Below are positions 26,261-35,295 of a DNA stretch of 64,000 bases, piece after piece. The translations under genes were made by a program, and so were the position numbers. Each line of letters opens with the position of its first letter. The stretch's first letter is position 1. The DNA comes from Flavonifractor sp. An92 (GTDB taxonomy: Bacteria > Bacillota > Clostridia > Oscillospirales > Oscillospiraceae). The stretch lies in assembly GCF_002159175.1 (NCBI RefSeq), contig NZ_NFGZ01000001.1, positions 248,001 through 312,000 of the forward strand, written 5' to 3'. The notes below the pieces were generated by a model. It made no database searches. It saw only the letters and a program-made list of their open reading frames with translations, and had not been told where the DNA came from.

Positions 26261-26300
26261 GAGGGGGCTGGTCCTGAATCCAGGACCAGCCCCCTCTTTC
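26261..26300 (+). terminator. Intrinsic terminator
   Basis: A 16-bp perfect stem (26261-26276 with 26281-26296) with a 4-base loop, followed by TTTCTGT, closes the TetR unit. Confidence 0.85.
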
Positions 26301-26381
26301 TGTAAATGGCCGTTGCCGGGCCCGCTATCATCCGGTATGATAGACATGAGGACCCACAATACCGGAAAGAGAGGCGATCCC

Positions 26382-26963
26382 ATGTATTTTCCCGACCAGA
26401 TGAATTTCCAGTACCTGTTCTTTTCCACCTACCTGGGAAATTTTATGCAGATGATCCCCATCGCGCTGGTGACCTTCCTGTGCTATCTCCTCTACAAGCG
26501 GCGCCGCGCGCCGGGGTGCTCTCTGGGGACCGCCGCGCTGGCCGCGCTGTTCCCGGCGTATCTGGTCTCGCTCATCGCTCTGACCCTCTTCTCCCAGATG
26601 ATCGGCGACCTCTACTACATCCTCTTTTACCACCAGATGCCCTGGCCGGCCGGCGAGGGGGGATACCGGTGGCTGTCCTTTATCTACGACTTCCAGCTGG
26701 ACTTTTACCGGAATTTCGGCTGGGAGAACTTTGGAAATATCCTGCTGTTTTTGCCCTTTGGGGTGCTCTATCCCCTCTTCCGCCCGGGGAGCTCCTGGCG
26801 CAGGACGCTGGGGCTGGGAATTGTCACCTCCCTGGCCATTGAGCTCATCCAGCCTTTGATGGACCGCAGCTTTGATCTCAACGACCTCGTCCTCAACGCC
26901 ATGGGCGTCGCGGTTTCCACTGCGTTCTTTTTCCTGGTGCTGCGCCGCTTTACCCCCTCTTGA
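26382..26963 (+). CDS. VanZ-family membrane protein
   Basis: A 193-residue membrane protein with a VanZ-like core: NFGNILLFLPFGVLYPL-type motif (ENFGNILLFLPFGVLYP at about 113-129) and the later ELIQP...RSFDLNDLVLNAMG, which is highly typical of VanZ. Start at the ATG of MYFPDQ, preceded by AGAGAGG. VanZ proteins are linked to glycopeptide tolerance and envelope functions, but most homologues have no known role. The promoter of the MarR gene overlaps its stop codon. Confidence 0.85.
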   Translation: MYFPDQMNFQYLFFSTYLGNFMQMIPIALVTFLCYLLYKRRRAPGCSLGTAALAALFPAYLVSLIALTLFSQMIGDLYYILFYHQMPWPAGEGGYRWLSFIYDFQLDFYRNFGWENFGNILLFLPFGVLYPLFRPGSSWRRTLGLGIVTSLAIELIQPLMDRSFDLNDLVLNAMGVAVSTAFFFLVLRRFTPS

Positions 26964-27000
26964 CAGCGCGGCCCTCTCCGCATATAATTAACAACGTTAA
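26960..27000 (+). promoter_or_regulatory. Consensus promoter with operator upstream of MarR gene
   Basis: TTGACA (26960-26965) and TATAAT (26983-26988) are perfect and 17 bases apart. An inverted repeat TTAAC (26988-26992) / GTTAA (26996-27000) begins at the -10 end and probably binds the MarR protein encoded just downstream. Confidence 0.88.
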
Positions 27001-27026
27001 CTATATCAAGAGAGGACGGCATCCAG

Positions 27027-27473
27027 ATGGAATGGACCGACATGATGCACTATCAGCAGCAGATGCAAAAGATCGTGCGTTCCCTGCTGCCGGTGCGCAG
27101 CTCGGCACTGACCGCCAGTGAATGTGAGCTTCTGGCCCGGCTGTATCTGCAGCCGGGCCAGAACACGCCTGTTCTGCTCAGCCAGGGCAGCGGCATGAAG
27201 AAAGAAGCGGTGAGCCGCTGCCTGAAGGCGCTCTATGAAAAAAACTGCATCCGCAAGGAGCGCAGTACCTCGGACGAGCGGAGCTATCAGCTGTTCATCA
27301 CCGAGACCGGCCTGGCTGAACTGAAGCGGGGCTACGAGAGCATTTTACAGCCCTTCTACGACCTGTGGCACAGCTCGAAGGAGGATTTCGAGGCTTTTAT
27401 GTACTACGCAGACCGCCTCGCCGCACATTTGGAGAAAGGAACGGAACCGACCTGTGAACATGAACTTCTATGA
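27027..27473 (+). CDS. MarR-family regulator
   Basis: A 148-residue winged-helix regulator: SALTASECELLARLYLQPG, SGMKKEAVSRCLKALYEKNCI recognition region and the wing KERSTSDERSYQLFIT. It overlaps the FUSC transporter gene by about 20 bases, so the two are translationally coupled. The usual logic would be repression of its own operon until a toxic ligand binds. Confidence 0.88.
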   Translation: MEWTDMMHYQQQMQKIVRSLLPVRSSALTASECELLARLYLQPGQNTPVLLSQGSGMKKEAVSRCLKALYEKNCIRKERSTSDERSYQLFITETGLAELKRGYESILQPFYDLWHSSKEDFEAFMYYADRLAAHLEKGTEPTCEHELL

Positions 27474-28548
27474 CGCGCTGCAGCTGGACCCCGCCGTGCT
27501 GAAGCGGAAGATCGCCGCCTGTGACACGACCGGGGAGAAGGCCTACTACTGGAACGCCATGGCTATCCGCTCGGCCCTCATTGTGGGCTTTGCCATCGTG
27601 TTCATCAGCGTCCTCTCCGGCCTGTTCGGCGCGGACAATACCCCCCTGGCCGTGGCCCTGTTCTGCATGATGCTGGGCATCCGCTTCGTCCATTTTGAGT
27701 ACTGCATCGGCGACTCCCTCATCGCCCTGGCCGCGGCGCTGGCCATTCTGGTCCTGGCCCCCTGCGCGGCGGCGGTCCTCCCGCCGCTCCTCCTGATCCC
27801 GCTGCACTTCGCGGCCTTTTTTGCCCTGCTGTGCATCACCACCCAGCGACCCGAAATGGGCAACGGCGGCCTGTACAGCTTCGCCTATGTCTATCTGACC
27901 GGCAATCCGGTGGCCGGCGAGGCCCTCCTGCGCCGCGGGCTCCTGGCCCTGGTGGGCTACCTGATCTGCGGCGCTATTCTCTTCGCCAAGCACCGGGGCC
28001 AGCACAAGACCACCCGTTTTCACCACTTGATGCGGAAATTCCGCCTCTCCAACCCGCTCCACCTGTGGCAGCTGCGCATGGCCCTGGGGGTGAGCCTGGT
28101 GCTGTCCGCCGGGCAGGTATTTCATGTGGAGCGCTTCATGTGGATGGGCTTTGCCTGCGCGTCTCTGCTGTCCGAGTATCCCTACTCCGGCAGCACCGCC
28201 ACCCGCTTCTGGCAGCGCATCGTGGGTGCGCTGGCGGGTTCCCTGGCGTTTTACGCCCTGTACCTGGTCACCCCCGAGGCCTTTCACCCGCTGATGGGCC
28301 CCCTGGGCGGGCTGTGCCTGGGCTTCTGCACCGACTACCGGTACAAGACGGCCCTCAATTGCTTCGGTGCTCTGATGCTGGGCACCGGGCTCTATGGGCT
28401 CCAGGGCGCGGTGCTGCTGCGCATCGCGGACACCGTCCTGGGTGTGACCTTCGGCCTGGTGTTCGCGACCCTGTTCCACCATCTGGCGGCGGTCCGCTGG
28501 CTGCCCGCTCCGGAACCCCAACAGACCGCCGCCCAGCCGCGCTCTTAA
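27454..28548 (+). CDS. FUSC/aromatic-acid-exporter-type membrane protein
   Basis: A 364-residue membrane protein (or 362, if ATG 27460 is used in place of GTG 27454). Two blocks of hydrophobic helices (about 40-140 and 190-345) are joined by a cytoplasmic linker with FHHLMRKFRLSNPLHLWQLR, where the second block begins as in FUSC proteins. WMGFACASLLSEYPY follows. The family exports aromatic acids or related compounds. The gene is controlled by the overlapping MarR gene. Its stop overlaps the convergent rtcB stop. Confidence 0.78.
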   Translation: MNMNFYDALQLDPAVLKRKIAACDTTGEKAYYWNAMAIRSALIVGFAIVFISVLSGLFGADNTPLAVALFCMMLGIRFVHFEYCIGDSLIALAAALAILVLAPCAAAVLPPLLLIPLHFAAFFALLCITTQRPEMGNGGLYSFAYVYLTGNPVAGEALLRRGLLALVGYLICGAILFAKHRGQHKTTRFHHLMRKFRLSNPLHLWQLRMALGVSLVLSAGQVFHVERFMWMGFACASLLSEYPYSGSTATRFWQRIVGALAGSLAFYALYLVTPEAFHPLMGPLGGLCLGFCTDYRYKTALNCFGALMLGTGLYGLQGAVLLRIADTVLGVTFGLVFATLFHHLAAVRWLPAPEPQQTAAQPRS

Positions 28549-29747
28549 TCCGCCGCCTTGAAGTTGTAGATCGGGCGGATGCGGGTCTCGATGTGGACCG
28601 TGGGACCGATGTGGCTCACGATCTCGTCCACGCTCTTGTAGGCCATCGGCGACTCATCCAGCGTATCCGGCAGCACACAGGTGGTGTAGATGCCCTCCAT
28701 CTCCGCCTGGAACTCCGCCATCGACAGCGTGTTCCGCGCTGCCTGGCGGCTCATCAGGCGGCCAGCGCCGTGGGGCGCCGAACAGTTCCAGTCCTCGTTG
28801 CCCTTGCCGGTGCAGATCAGACTGCCATCCCGCATGTTGATGGGGATCAGCAGCTTTTCTCCCGCCTTGGCCGAGACCGCGCCCTTGCGCAGGATCATGG
28901 CGTCCGTATCGATGTAGTTGTGGATGGTGGTGAAGGTCTCCACCGCGGTGAGACCCATGCCGGCCAGGATGACGTCCACCATGGCCTTGCGGTTGAGCAT
29001 GGCGAAGTGCTGCGTCAGCTTCATGTCGTGGATGTAGTCCTCAAACCGCTTGCCCTCCACATAGGCCAGGTCCCTGGGCATCTTACAGGTCTCCTTGCTC
29101 TTCAGCTCCTGGATGGTCGCCTGGATCTCCCGGGCGCGGCCCTCCGCCTTCAGGCGCTGGATGACGTCCTGGAGCTGGTCGTACGCGCGGTTGTTCAGGG
29201 CCTTCCAGCCCTCCTCCTGGTAGTACTCGGCCACCTCGGTGCCCAGGTGACGGCTGCCCGAGTGGACCACCAGAAAGAGGCGGCCGTCCTCGGCGCGGTC
29301 TACCTCGATGAAGTGGTTGCCGCCGCCCAGCGTGCCGATGCTGTTTCTGGCGCGCTGGAGATCCATGTGGCCGGCGCAGCGCAGCTGGGTCAGGTCGATG
29401 TCCTGGTTCAGCGCGTGTGGGGTTTCCCGCACCTCACGGCCGCAGGGAATCTCTCTGCGGATGAGGGCATCCAGCTGTTCAAAGTCGATCTCACGCTCCG
29501 CCAGCTCCACCGTCTCCATGCCGCAGCCGATGTCCACGCCCACCATGCCCGGCACGATCTTGTCCCGGATGGTCATGGTGGTGCCGATGGTGCAGCCCTT
29601 TCCGGCGTGGACGTCCGGCATGATGCGGATCTTGCAGCCGGCAAACTCCGGCTGGTCGCATACCGTCCGGATCTGCTCATACGCCGCTGCCTCCAGCTGG
29701 TCGGTGTAACAAATGGCCGTGTTGCAGTTTCCCTGAATGGTAATCAT
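28545..29747 (-). CDS. rtcB: RtcB-family RNA ligase
   Basis: A 400-residue protein that joins RNA 2',3'-cyclic phosphate or 3'-phosphate ends to 5'-OH ends with GTP and Mn2+. Motifs: RIMPDVHAGKGCTIGTT, GVDIGCGM with the metal-binding Cys, GGGNHFIEV, VHSGSRHLG and HGAGRLMSR with the guanylylated His. Start at the ATG after AAAGGGAGAAC. No archease gene is adjacent. Divergent to it are two WYL-domain genes, which may sense nucleic acids and control it. Its stop overlaps that of the FUSC gene and no terminator separates them. Confidence 0.92.
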   Translation of the reverse strand: MITIQGNCNTAICYTDQLEAAAYEQIRTVCDQPEFAGCKIRIMPDVHAGKGCTIGTTMTIRDKIVPGMVGVDIGCGMETVELAEREIDFEQLDALIRREIPCGREVRETPHALNQDIDLTQLRCAGHMDLQRARNSIGTLGGGNHFIEVDRAEDGRLFLVVHSGSRHLGTEVAEYYQEEGWKALNNRAYDQLQDVIQRLKAEGRAREIQATIQELKSKETCKMPRDLAYVEGKRFEDYIHDMKLTQHFAMLNRKAMVDVILAGMGLTAVETFTTIHNYIDTDAMILRKGAVSAKAGEKLLIPINMRDGSLICTGKGNEDWNCSAPHGAGRLMSRQAARNTLSMAEFQAEMEGIYTTCVLPDTLDESPMAYKSVDEIVSHIGPTVHIETRIRPIYNFKAAD

Positions 29748-29827
29748 ATTGTTCTCCCTTTCTCTTGGTTTGTTTGATGGACTAAGCATACCTGATCCCG
29801 CCCGGAAAAGCCCGGAAAAAAAGGTGC

Positions 29828-29873
29828 GAGCCTCTGGAAGAAACTTACTTCTCCCGGAGGCTCTTGCTTTTCT
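29828..29873 (+). terminator. Terminator-like hairpin between rtcB and WYL genes
   Basis: GAGCCTC (29828-29834) pairs with 29857-29863, extended to about 10 bp by GTG-type pairs, followed by TTGCTTTTCTTT. It points in the forward direction and lies before the likely WYL promoter, so it would stop forward read-through from the FUSC gene (antisense to rtcB). Confidence 0.45.
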
Positions 29874-29887
29874 TTGCCCGGTCCCTG

Positions 29888-29896
29888 TGATAAAAT
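29888..29896 (+). promoter_or_regulatory. Extended -10 promoter candidate for the WYL genes
   Basis: TGA-TAAAAT fits the TGN extended -10 pattern. A start near 29903 would leave a short leader before the TTG start codon at 29928. No good -35 is seen. Confidence 0.45.
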
Positions 29897-29927
29897 AGCC
29901 TCACAACCCGGCTTGGAGGTGGAACTT

Positions 29928-31175
29928 TTGGCCTATCAGGAACTCATCAAGCATTTTGAGCGCATCCGCAGCTACATGCGGGAATTCTATGTCTACGGCT
30001 TCAGGAGCCGGGACCAGTACGGGGAAAAGAGCGCCCGCAGCTACGACAATGAGCGGCGGAGGATCGAAAGCTGGCTGGGGGGCTATCTGTCCTTCCACCA
30101 GGACCCCTCCGGCAAGCGTGTGTTTCTCTCGGTGGACAGCCGCGTCATCCCACGCAATCCTCTCTACAAGGCCTTCAAGGCCAAGAGCTTCACCAACACA
30201 GACATTCTCCTGCACTTCTACCTCCTGGACCTGCTGGCCGACGGCAACCTGTGCTCGGTGCGGGAGCTGATCGACGGTATGCAGGACCACTATCTCTCCC
30301 GCTTTCCCGGCGCGGTCTCCCCGGATGAATCCACCGTCCGCAAAAAGCTGAAGGAATATGAGCGCCTGGGTCTGCTCCGCTCCGAAAAACACGGCCAGGA
30401 GCTCCGCTACCAGCGGACAGACGACACTCCCTTCCCGCTGGAGTCCTGGACCGACGCCCTGGCCTTCTTTTCGGAGGAGGACCCCCTGGGCGTGATCGGC
30501 TCCTTCCTGATGGACCGGCAGGAGGAGCCGTCCGACCTCTTCCGCTTCAAGCACCACTACATCCTCCACGCCCTGGATAGCGATGTGCTCTGTGAGCTCT
30601 TGCTGGCCATGGAGGCCCACCGCACTGTGGAGCTGACCGTCCGGAACGTACACAGCAGTCGTGAGGTCCGCCGGACGGTCTGTCCTCTGAAAATCTACAT
30701 CAGCACCCAGTCCGGCCGCCAGTATCTGCTGGGCCACGCGTATATGGGCGGCCAACTGGTCTTTGTCCGCCTGGACGCCATCCGGACGGTCAAAGCCGGG
30801 GCCGTGGAACCCCAATATGAGACCTATCTGGCCGCGCAGCAGGCCCTGGACGGGCACCTCTGGGGCGTCTCCGGCAACACCCGCCGCACGCTGGACCACC
30901 TGGAAATGACCATCCGGTACGCCCCCTGGGAGGAGTACATCCCCCAGCGGCTCCAGCGCGAGAAGCGCCACGGCTCGGTCCAGATTCTGGATGAGCAGAC
31001 CTGCCGCTTCACCGCGGATGTGTACGACGCCATGGAGCTGCTCCCCTGGCTGCGTACCTTCATCGGGCGTATCGTGGAGCTCCGATGCAGCGACCCGGCG
31101 GTGGTGGAGCGCTTTCAGCAGGATCTGGAGCGCATGGCCGCTCTTTACGGAGGTGACGCCCGTGCTGTTCAGTGA
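29928..31175 (+). CDS. WYL-domain regulator 1
   Basis: About 415 residues from the TTG start eight bases after GGAGG. The N-terminal half contains a winged-helix-like region (about 115-160, SVRELIDGMQ and DESTVRKKLKEYERLGLL). A WYL domain follows (about 220-310) with VRNVHSSREVRRTVCPLKIY and the WYL-type RQYLLGHAYMGGQLVFVRLDAI. A C-terminal WCX-like extension follows. WYL domains bind nucleic-acid ligands and drive transcription changes. It is divergent from rtcB and overlaps the next WYL gene by 14 bases. Confidence 0.8.
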   Translation: MAYQELIKHFERIRSYMREFYVYGFRSRDQYGEKSARSYDNERRRIESWLGGYLSFHQDPSGKRVFLSVDSRVIPRNPLYKAFKAKSFTNTDILLHFYLLDLLADGNLCSVRELIDGMQDHYLSRFPGAVSPDESTVRKKLKEYERLGLLRSEKHGQELRYQRTDDTPFPLESWTDALAFFSEEDPLGVIGSFLMDRQEEPSDLFRFKHHYILHALDSDVLCELLLAMEAHRTVELTVRNVHSSREVRRTVCPLKIYISTQSGRQYLLGHAYMGGQLVFVRLDAIRTVKAGAVEPQYETYLAAQQALDGHLWGVSGNTRRTLDHLEMTIRYAPWEEYIPQRLQREKRHGSVQILDEQTCRFTADVYDAMELLPWLRTFIGRIVELRCSDPAVVERFQQDLERMAALYGGDARAVQ

Positions 31176-32079
31176 GATCTATGGCAGCTATTTCAATGTG
31201 GTGGCCGCCATCCTGACCGAGGCTTCCGACGGCCCCCTGACGCCCCAGCGGCTCACCGCCATCGTACAGGAAAAGGCCTTCGGCGAGAGCACCCTCTCCA
31301 TCCCGGCTGCTCTGAAGTCGGGGGAATGGCCGCTGCTGGACGGGGAGCTCCGCTCGGTGCTCCGGCATCCGCCCACCATGCCGCTGACTCTGCTTCAGAA
31401 GCGGTGGCTGAAAGCCCTGCTCTCCGACCCGCGCATCGCCCTCTTCACGCCGGACACCACCGGTCTGGAAGATGTGGAGCCGCTCTACCGCCCGGACACC
31501 TTCGTCCGCTTCGATCAATACCACGACGGCGACCCCTATGGGGACGCGGACTATATCGCCCGCTTCCAGACCATACGGGAGGCTCTTCACACCAAGCGCA
31601 GGCTGCTCGTCCGCTTCCACAGCAAGAACGGGGCGCTCCACACCTTGCCCTGTACCCCCTACCGGTTGGAGTACTCCTCCAAGGACGACAAATTCCGGCT
31701 TCTGGCGGTGCGACAGCGCCGTCTCTACACCCTCAATCTGGCCCGCATCTGCTCCTGTGAGCTGCTGGAGCCCTATGATCCCGCCGACTTTACTCTGCCG
31801 CAGGTGCAGCGGAAACGGCTCACCCTCCTGCTCCACAATGAGCGCAACGGCCTGGAGCGCGTCCTCCTGCATTTCTCCCACTTTGAAAAGGAGACCCGGA
31901 AGCTGGAGCCGCACCTCTACCAGATCACCCTCTGGTACGATCCCACGGATGAGCCCGAGGTACTCATCCGCGTCCTCTCCTTCGGCCCGGTGCTGGAGGT
32001 CCAGGAGCCGGAGGCCTTCCGCCAGGCCCTGCAAACGCGCATTCGGACCCAGCTGACCATGCTGGACCACCCGGAGTAA
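31162..32079 (+). CDS. WYL-domain regulator 2
   Basis: 305 residues from the GTG start five bases after GGAGGTGA. It lacks a clear DNA-binding motif at the N-terminus. The central part (about 150-225) is WYL-like: KRRLLVRFHSKNGALHTLPCTPYRL, then DKFRLLAVRQRRLYTLNLARI. The C-terminal segment is WCX-like. It may pair with WYL regulator 1, as PafB and PafC do in Actinobacteria; this is inference. A perfect terminator follows. Confidence 0.75.
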   Translation: MLFSEIYGSYFNVVAAILTEASDGPLTPQRLTAIVQEKAFGESTLSIPAALKSGEWPLLDGELRSVLRHPPTMPLTLLQKRWLKALLSDPRIALFTPDTTGLEDVEPLYRPDTFVRFDQYHDGDPYGDADYIARFQTIREALHTKRRLLVRFHSKNGALHTLPCTPYRLEYSSKDDKFRLLAVRQRRLYTLNLARICSCELLEPYDPADFTLPQVQRKRLTLLLHNERNGLERVLLHFSHFEKETRKLEPHLYQITLWYDPTDEPEVLIRVLSFGPVLEVQEPEAFRQALQTRIRTQLTMLDHPE

Positions 32080-32084
32080 TAAAA

Positions 32085-32122
32085 AAGGTCTTACCGATTA
32101 TTAAAATCGGTAAGACCTTTTT
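32085..32122. terminator. Bidirectional intrinsic terminator
   Basis: A 15-bp perfect stem (32085-32099 with 32105-32119) with a 5-base loop has an A-run before and a T-run after. It ends the WYL unit and the convergent GLUG-repeat gene, whose stop codon lies right beside it. Confidence 0.9.
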
Positions 32123-32124
32123 TG

Positions 32125-35100
32125 TCAGGAATCGGCGTCGGATACTTTGGCGCGGCCCCGCTTTCGGACCGCCACGGCCAGCAGGCCCAGCGCCGCCAGC
32201 ACGATCACTCCGCCCCCGGCGAGGAGCATCCACGCTTCGGGGCCCTGCGCCCCCTCCAGCAGCAGGACGCTGCCCTCCGTGGGCGCCGTAAAGACCAGGT
32301 AGCTGCCGTCCAGGGTGCTGTCCACCCGCTGCCAACGGCCGTCCTGGTACACGGCGGCGGCGGGTTTCTTCACCCCGTCCGCCCGCAGGCGCACCGTGAG
32401 GGTATCGGCCTGACTGCCGGTGACAGTGTAGCTCCAGGCCGCGTGGGGCGTGCCGCCCTCCACCTCCTGGCCGGGCAGCTCCTCCTGCTGGACCGTGAGG
32501 GTGGCGTCCGGGGCAAAGGTGCCCTCCACCAGCAGTTGGGCCACCCCGTTCTGGTCAGCCAGCGTGGAGCTGGGGGAGGTGAACTGGGCCTCCAGCACCA
32601 GCGAGCGGCGCAGGTCCTCGGTGGGGAACTCCGGCCACTGGCCGTACTGGCCGTCCTGTTCCGGGGCCTCTGGCACCTGGCTCAGGTCCAGGTCGTCCCC
32701 ATAGGCGAAGGGGATCTCGGCCACGGTCTGTCCGTTCACCACAAAGCGGTAGGAGAAGGTGAGGAAGTCGGCGGGGATGTACGAGAGCTGCGCAAAGGTG
32801 GCAAAGTCCAGGCCCTGGGCGGCCTCGGCATAGTCCACCCCGTCCAGTCCGGCCAGCTCCTCCATCAGATAGCGGTTGTCGGTGAGGGTGCCCTCCGCCT
32901 GTCCGGCGATGGCGCCCTGGTACTCCCCTTCGCTGTCGGCGCGGACCATGGCGCGGCAGTCGGCGATGTCCTCGCCCAGGCCGGCGATGCCGCCCAGCCA
33001 GCTCTCGCCGGTGAGATCGGTGAGGGCGGCACAGCGGATCACCTTGCCCCGGGTGCGGCCGGCGATGCCGCCGCAGTAGTCCCCGCCGGTCTCCACCGTG
33101 CCCCGGGCGGCGCAGTCCAGAATGACTCCGGCCTCACAGCGGCCGGCCACGCCGCCGCCGCACTCGTTCTTCACGGTGACGGCTCCGTCAAAGCGGCAGT
33201 CCCGCACCACCGCCCGCAGGGTGGCGTACACATCGCTCATCAGCTCCAGGTCGCCCAGGTCAAAGGTGGCCTCCGGGTCGTCGCCCAACTCGGTGGACAC
33301 GGTGCCCACGATGCCGCCCACGTTGGAGTCCCCCTCCACCGTACCGGAGGCGGTACACCCCTTGATAAGGCCGGGCCCCTGGTCGATCCCGTCGGTCAGG
33401 TCCGTGACGGTAAGCTCCGGCTCCTCCCCCAGCCCGGAGATGGCCTGGCGCACCTCCTCCATCTGGTCCAGAATGGCCTGGCTGGTGGCGTGAAGGGCGT
33501 CGTTGTCCGCCCCGGCGGCCTGGGTCATCTGGTCCACCCGGTCCTGGATGGCGGTGAGCTCCTGGTCGATGTCATCCACGGCGGCCTGGGCTTTGTCGCC
33601 CAGGCTGTCGGTGTAGCTCTTGAGCAGGTCCCGGATGTGGTCGGCCTCACTGCTCACAACGTCCAGCTCCTCACCCACCGCGTCCGAGGTCCCGTCCCAC
33701 GCCTGATTCAGGGCGGTGAGGGCCTCATCGAGGGCGTCCTGTGCCTCATTCATCGCTTTCCCGGTCTCATTCAGCTCGTTCGAGGTGTGGTCGTAGATCT
33801 TGTTCCACTCCCCGGGCAGGCGGGCGGCCAGATGGATGGCCTCCTCCACACCGTCAGCTATGGCAGTGCAATGTCCCTTCAGGTCCACCGAGGGGAACGG
33901 AAGCCCCAGGGCCTCTTCGAATTCCCCGGCGGCGATGAGGCGGGCCACGTCGGCCACATACTGCTTCAGATTCTCCAGCTCCTCCACCATGGTCTGGTAG
34001 TGGGTCCGGACCCGCCGGAGCTGGGTTTGGATGGAGGAGACGGTATCCTCCAGCGCCTCAATGGACTGGCTCAGCCCGCTGTCCGCCTGAGACAGCAGGT
34101 CGTCCAGCAGCTCCAGCATGCGGTCAGTCTGGTCCAGGGCCTCCTGGATCTGATCGCTGGCCTCGTCGCTGAACTGGTCCAGCGCCCCCCGCAGCCCGTC
34201 CAGACTGCCGCTGATGGTGGTGGTGTACTGGTAGAGCTGGTCCGACATGGCCCGGAAGTCGGTATGTCCCTCGGTCCCGGCGGCGTGGGTGCGGTCCTGG
34301 ATGGCCGAGACCGAGTCGTGGATGGCCTGGGCGTCCTCCACGCCCCGGTCCACCATGTCATTGAGCTGCTCCGTGAAGTGCTCCAGCTGGCTGAACAGGT
34401 CGGAGAGGCTGTCGGCCACCTTCTGCGCGGGGGACTCACCATAGGTGAGGTTGGTGCTGGGCTCAAACTGACCCGCGATGCCCCCCACATCCTTGCGGCC
34501 CCGGATGGCGGCCGTATTGGTGCAGGAGGAAATTTCCCCCGACTGAAGGCCGGCGATTCCGCCCATGTTATAGCCCACATGCTGGTAGCCCACCGCGCCG
34601 GTGTTGGTGCAGCTGCGGATGGTCCCCCGGGACAGGCCCGCAATGCCGCCCACGCTGGTGGGGGTCTCCTGGTCGGCCTGGGTGTTGATGGCGCCGGTGT
34701 TGGTGCAGCTCTCCACCGTGCCCAGGTTCTGGCCGGTGATACCGCCCACGTTGGTCACGCCGGTGAGGGTGGCGGCGCTGGTACAGATGGTGATCACACC
34801 CCCCTCGCCGTTGAGGCCCACCAGTCCGCCCACGTCCTCCTGGGCGGACACGGTCCCCTGGGCGGTGCAGTGGCGGATGGTGCCGTAGTTCTCACCCGCC
34901 AGCAGGCCCGCCTGGCTGGCAGACCCCTGGGGAAGCAGCGTCCCCTCCACGGTGAGATCGGTCACCACGGCGCTCTGGGTCAAGGTGCGGAAGAGACCCA
35001 CCTTGGAGCCCTTCCCGTTGAACGAAAGCCCGGAGATGGTGTGACCGTTGCCGTGAAAAGTCCCCTGGAAGATGGGGACCGGCGAGCAGTCGGCCCCGGT

Positions 35101-35295
35101 CAGGTCCAGATCGGCGGTGAGCTCCACCGTGCGGCCCTGGGACCAGGTGTCCCGGGTACACTGCCGGGAAAAATCCACCCAATCCTCCACATTGGCAATG
35201 GTGACCGTGTCGGCGGCGGCCGCCGCCGGCAGAGTCAGGGTACAGAGGAGCGCCAGTGCGGTCAGAAGGGCGGCTCCCCGCTGGGTATATTTCAT
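32125..35295 (-). CDS. Secreted GLUG-repeat surface protein with coiled-coil core and C-terminal anchor
   Basis: A 1056-residue protein. A signal peptide covers about 1-28. The N-terminal part (about 30-280) is made of GLUG-type beta repeats (VGGIAGLSRGTIRSCTNTG and similar, each with a VGGI core). A long acidic helical region (about 290-640) is predicted as coiled coil. A second GLUG block (about 650-790) and a beta domain follow. A hydrophobic helix (about 1025-1045) and a basic tail end the protein. There is no LPXTG. Its start overlaps the MMPL transporter stop by four bases, so the two act together, perhaps as an envelope complex. Confidence 0.8.
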   Translation of the reverse strand: MKYTQRGAALLTALALLCTLTLPAAAAADTVTIANVEDWVDFSRQCTRDTWSQGRTVELTADLDLTGADCSPVPIFQGTFHGNGHTISGLSFNGKGSKVGLFRTLTQSAVVTDLTVEGTLLPQGSASQAGLLAGENYGTIRHCTAQGTVSAQEDVGGLVGLNGEGGVITICTSAATLTGVTNVGGITGQNLGTVESCTNTGAINTQADQETPTSVGGIAGLSRGTIRSCTNTGAVGYQHVGYNMGGIAGLQSGEISSCTNTAAIRGRKDVGGIAGQFEPSTNLTYGESPAQKVADSLSDLFSQLEHFTEQLNDMVDRGVEDAQAIHDSVSAIQDRTHAAGTEGHTDFRAMSDQLYQYTTTISGSLDGLRGALDQFSDEASDQIQEALDQTDRMLELLDDLLSQADSGLSQSIEALEDTVSSIQTQLRRVRTHYQTMVEELENLKQYVADVARLIAAGEFEEALGLPFPSVDLKGHCTAIADGVEEAIHLAARLPGEWNKIYDHTSNELNETGKAMNEAQDALDEALTALNQAWDGTSDAVGEELDVVSSEADHIRDLLKSYTDSLGDKAQAAVDDIDQELTAIQDRVDQMTQAAGADNDALHATSQAILDQMEEVRQAISGLGEEPELTVTDLTDGIDQGPGLIKGCTASGTVEGDSNVGGIVGTVSTELGDDPEATFDLGDLELMSDVYATLRAVVRDCRFDGAVTVKNECGGGVAGRCEAGVILDCAARGTVETGGDYCGGIAGRTRGKVIRCAALTDLTGESWLGGIAGLGEDIADCRAMVRADSEGEYQGAIAGQAEGTLTDNRYLMEELAGLDGVDYAEAAQGLDFATFAQLSYIPADFLTFSYRFVVNGQTVAEIPFAYGDDLDLSQVPEAPEQDGQYGQWPEFPTEDLRRSLVLEAQFTSPSSTLADQNGVAQLLVEGTFAPDATLTVQQEELPGQEVEGGTPHAAWSYTVTGSQADTLTVRLRADGVKKPAAAVYQDGRWQRVDSTLDGSYLVFTAPTEGSVLLLEGAQGPEAWMLLAGGGVIVLAALGLLAVAVRKRGRAKVSDADS

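Noticed and set aside
29828-29873. T-box or attenuator leader for the WYL genes
   Set aside because: The hairpin lies upstream of the most likely promoter (29888-29896) and no T-box consensus is present.
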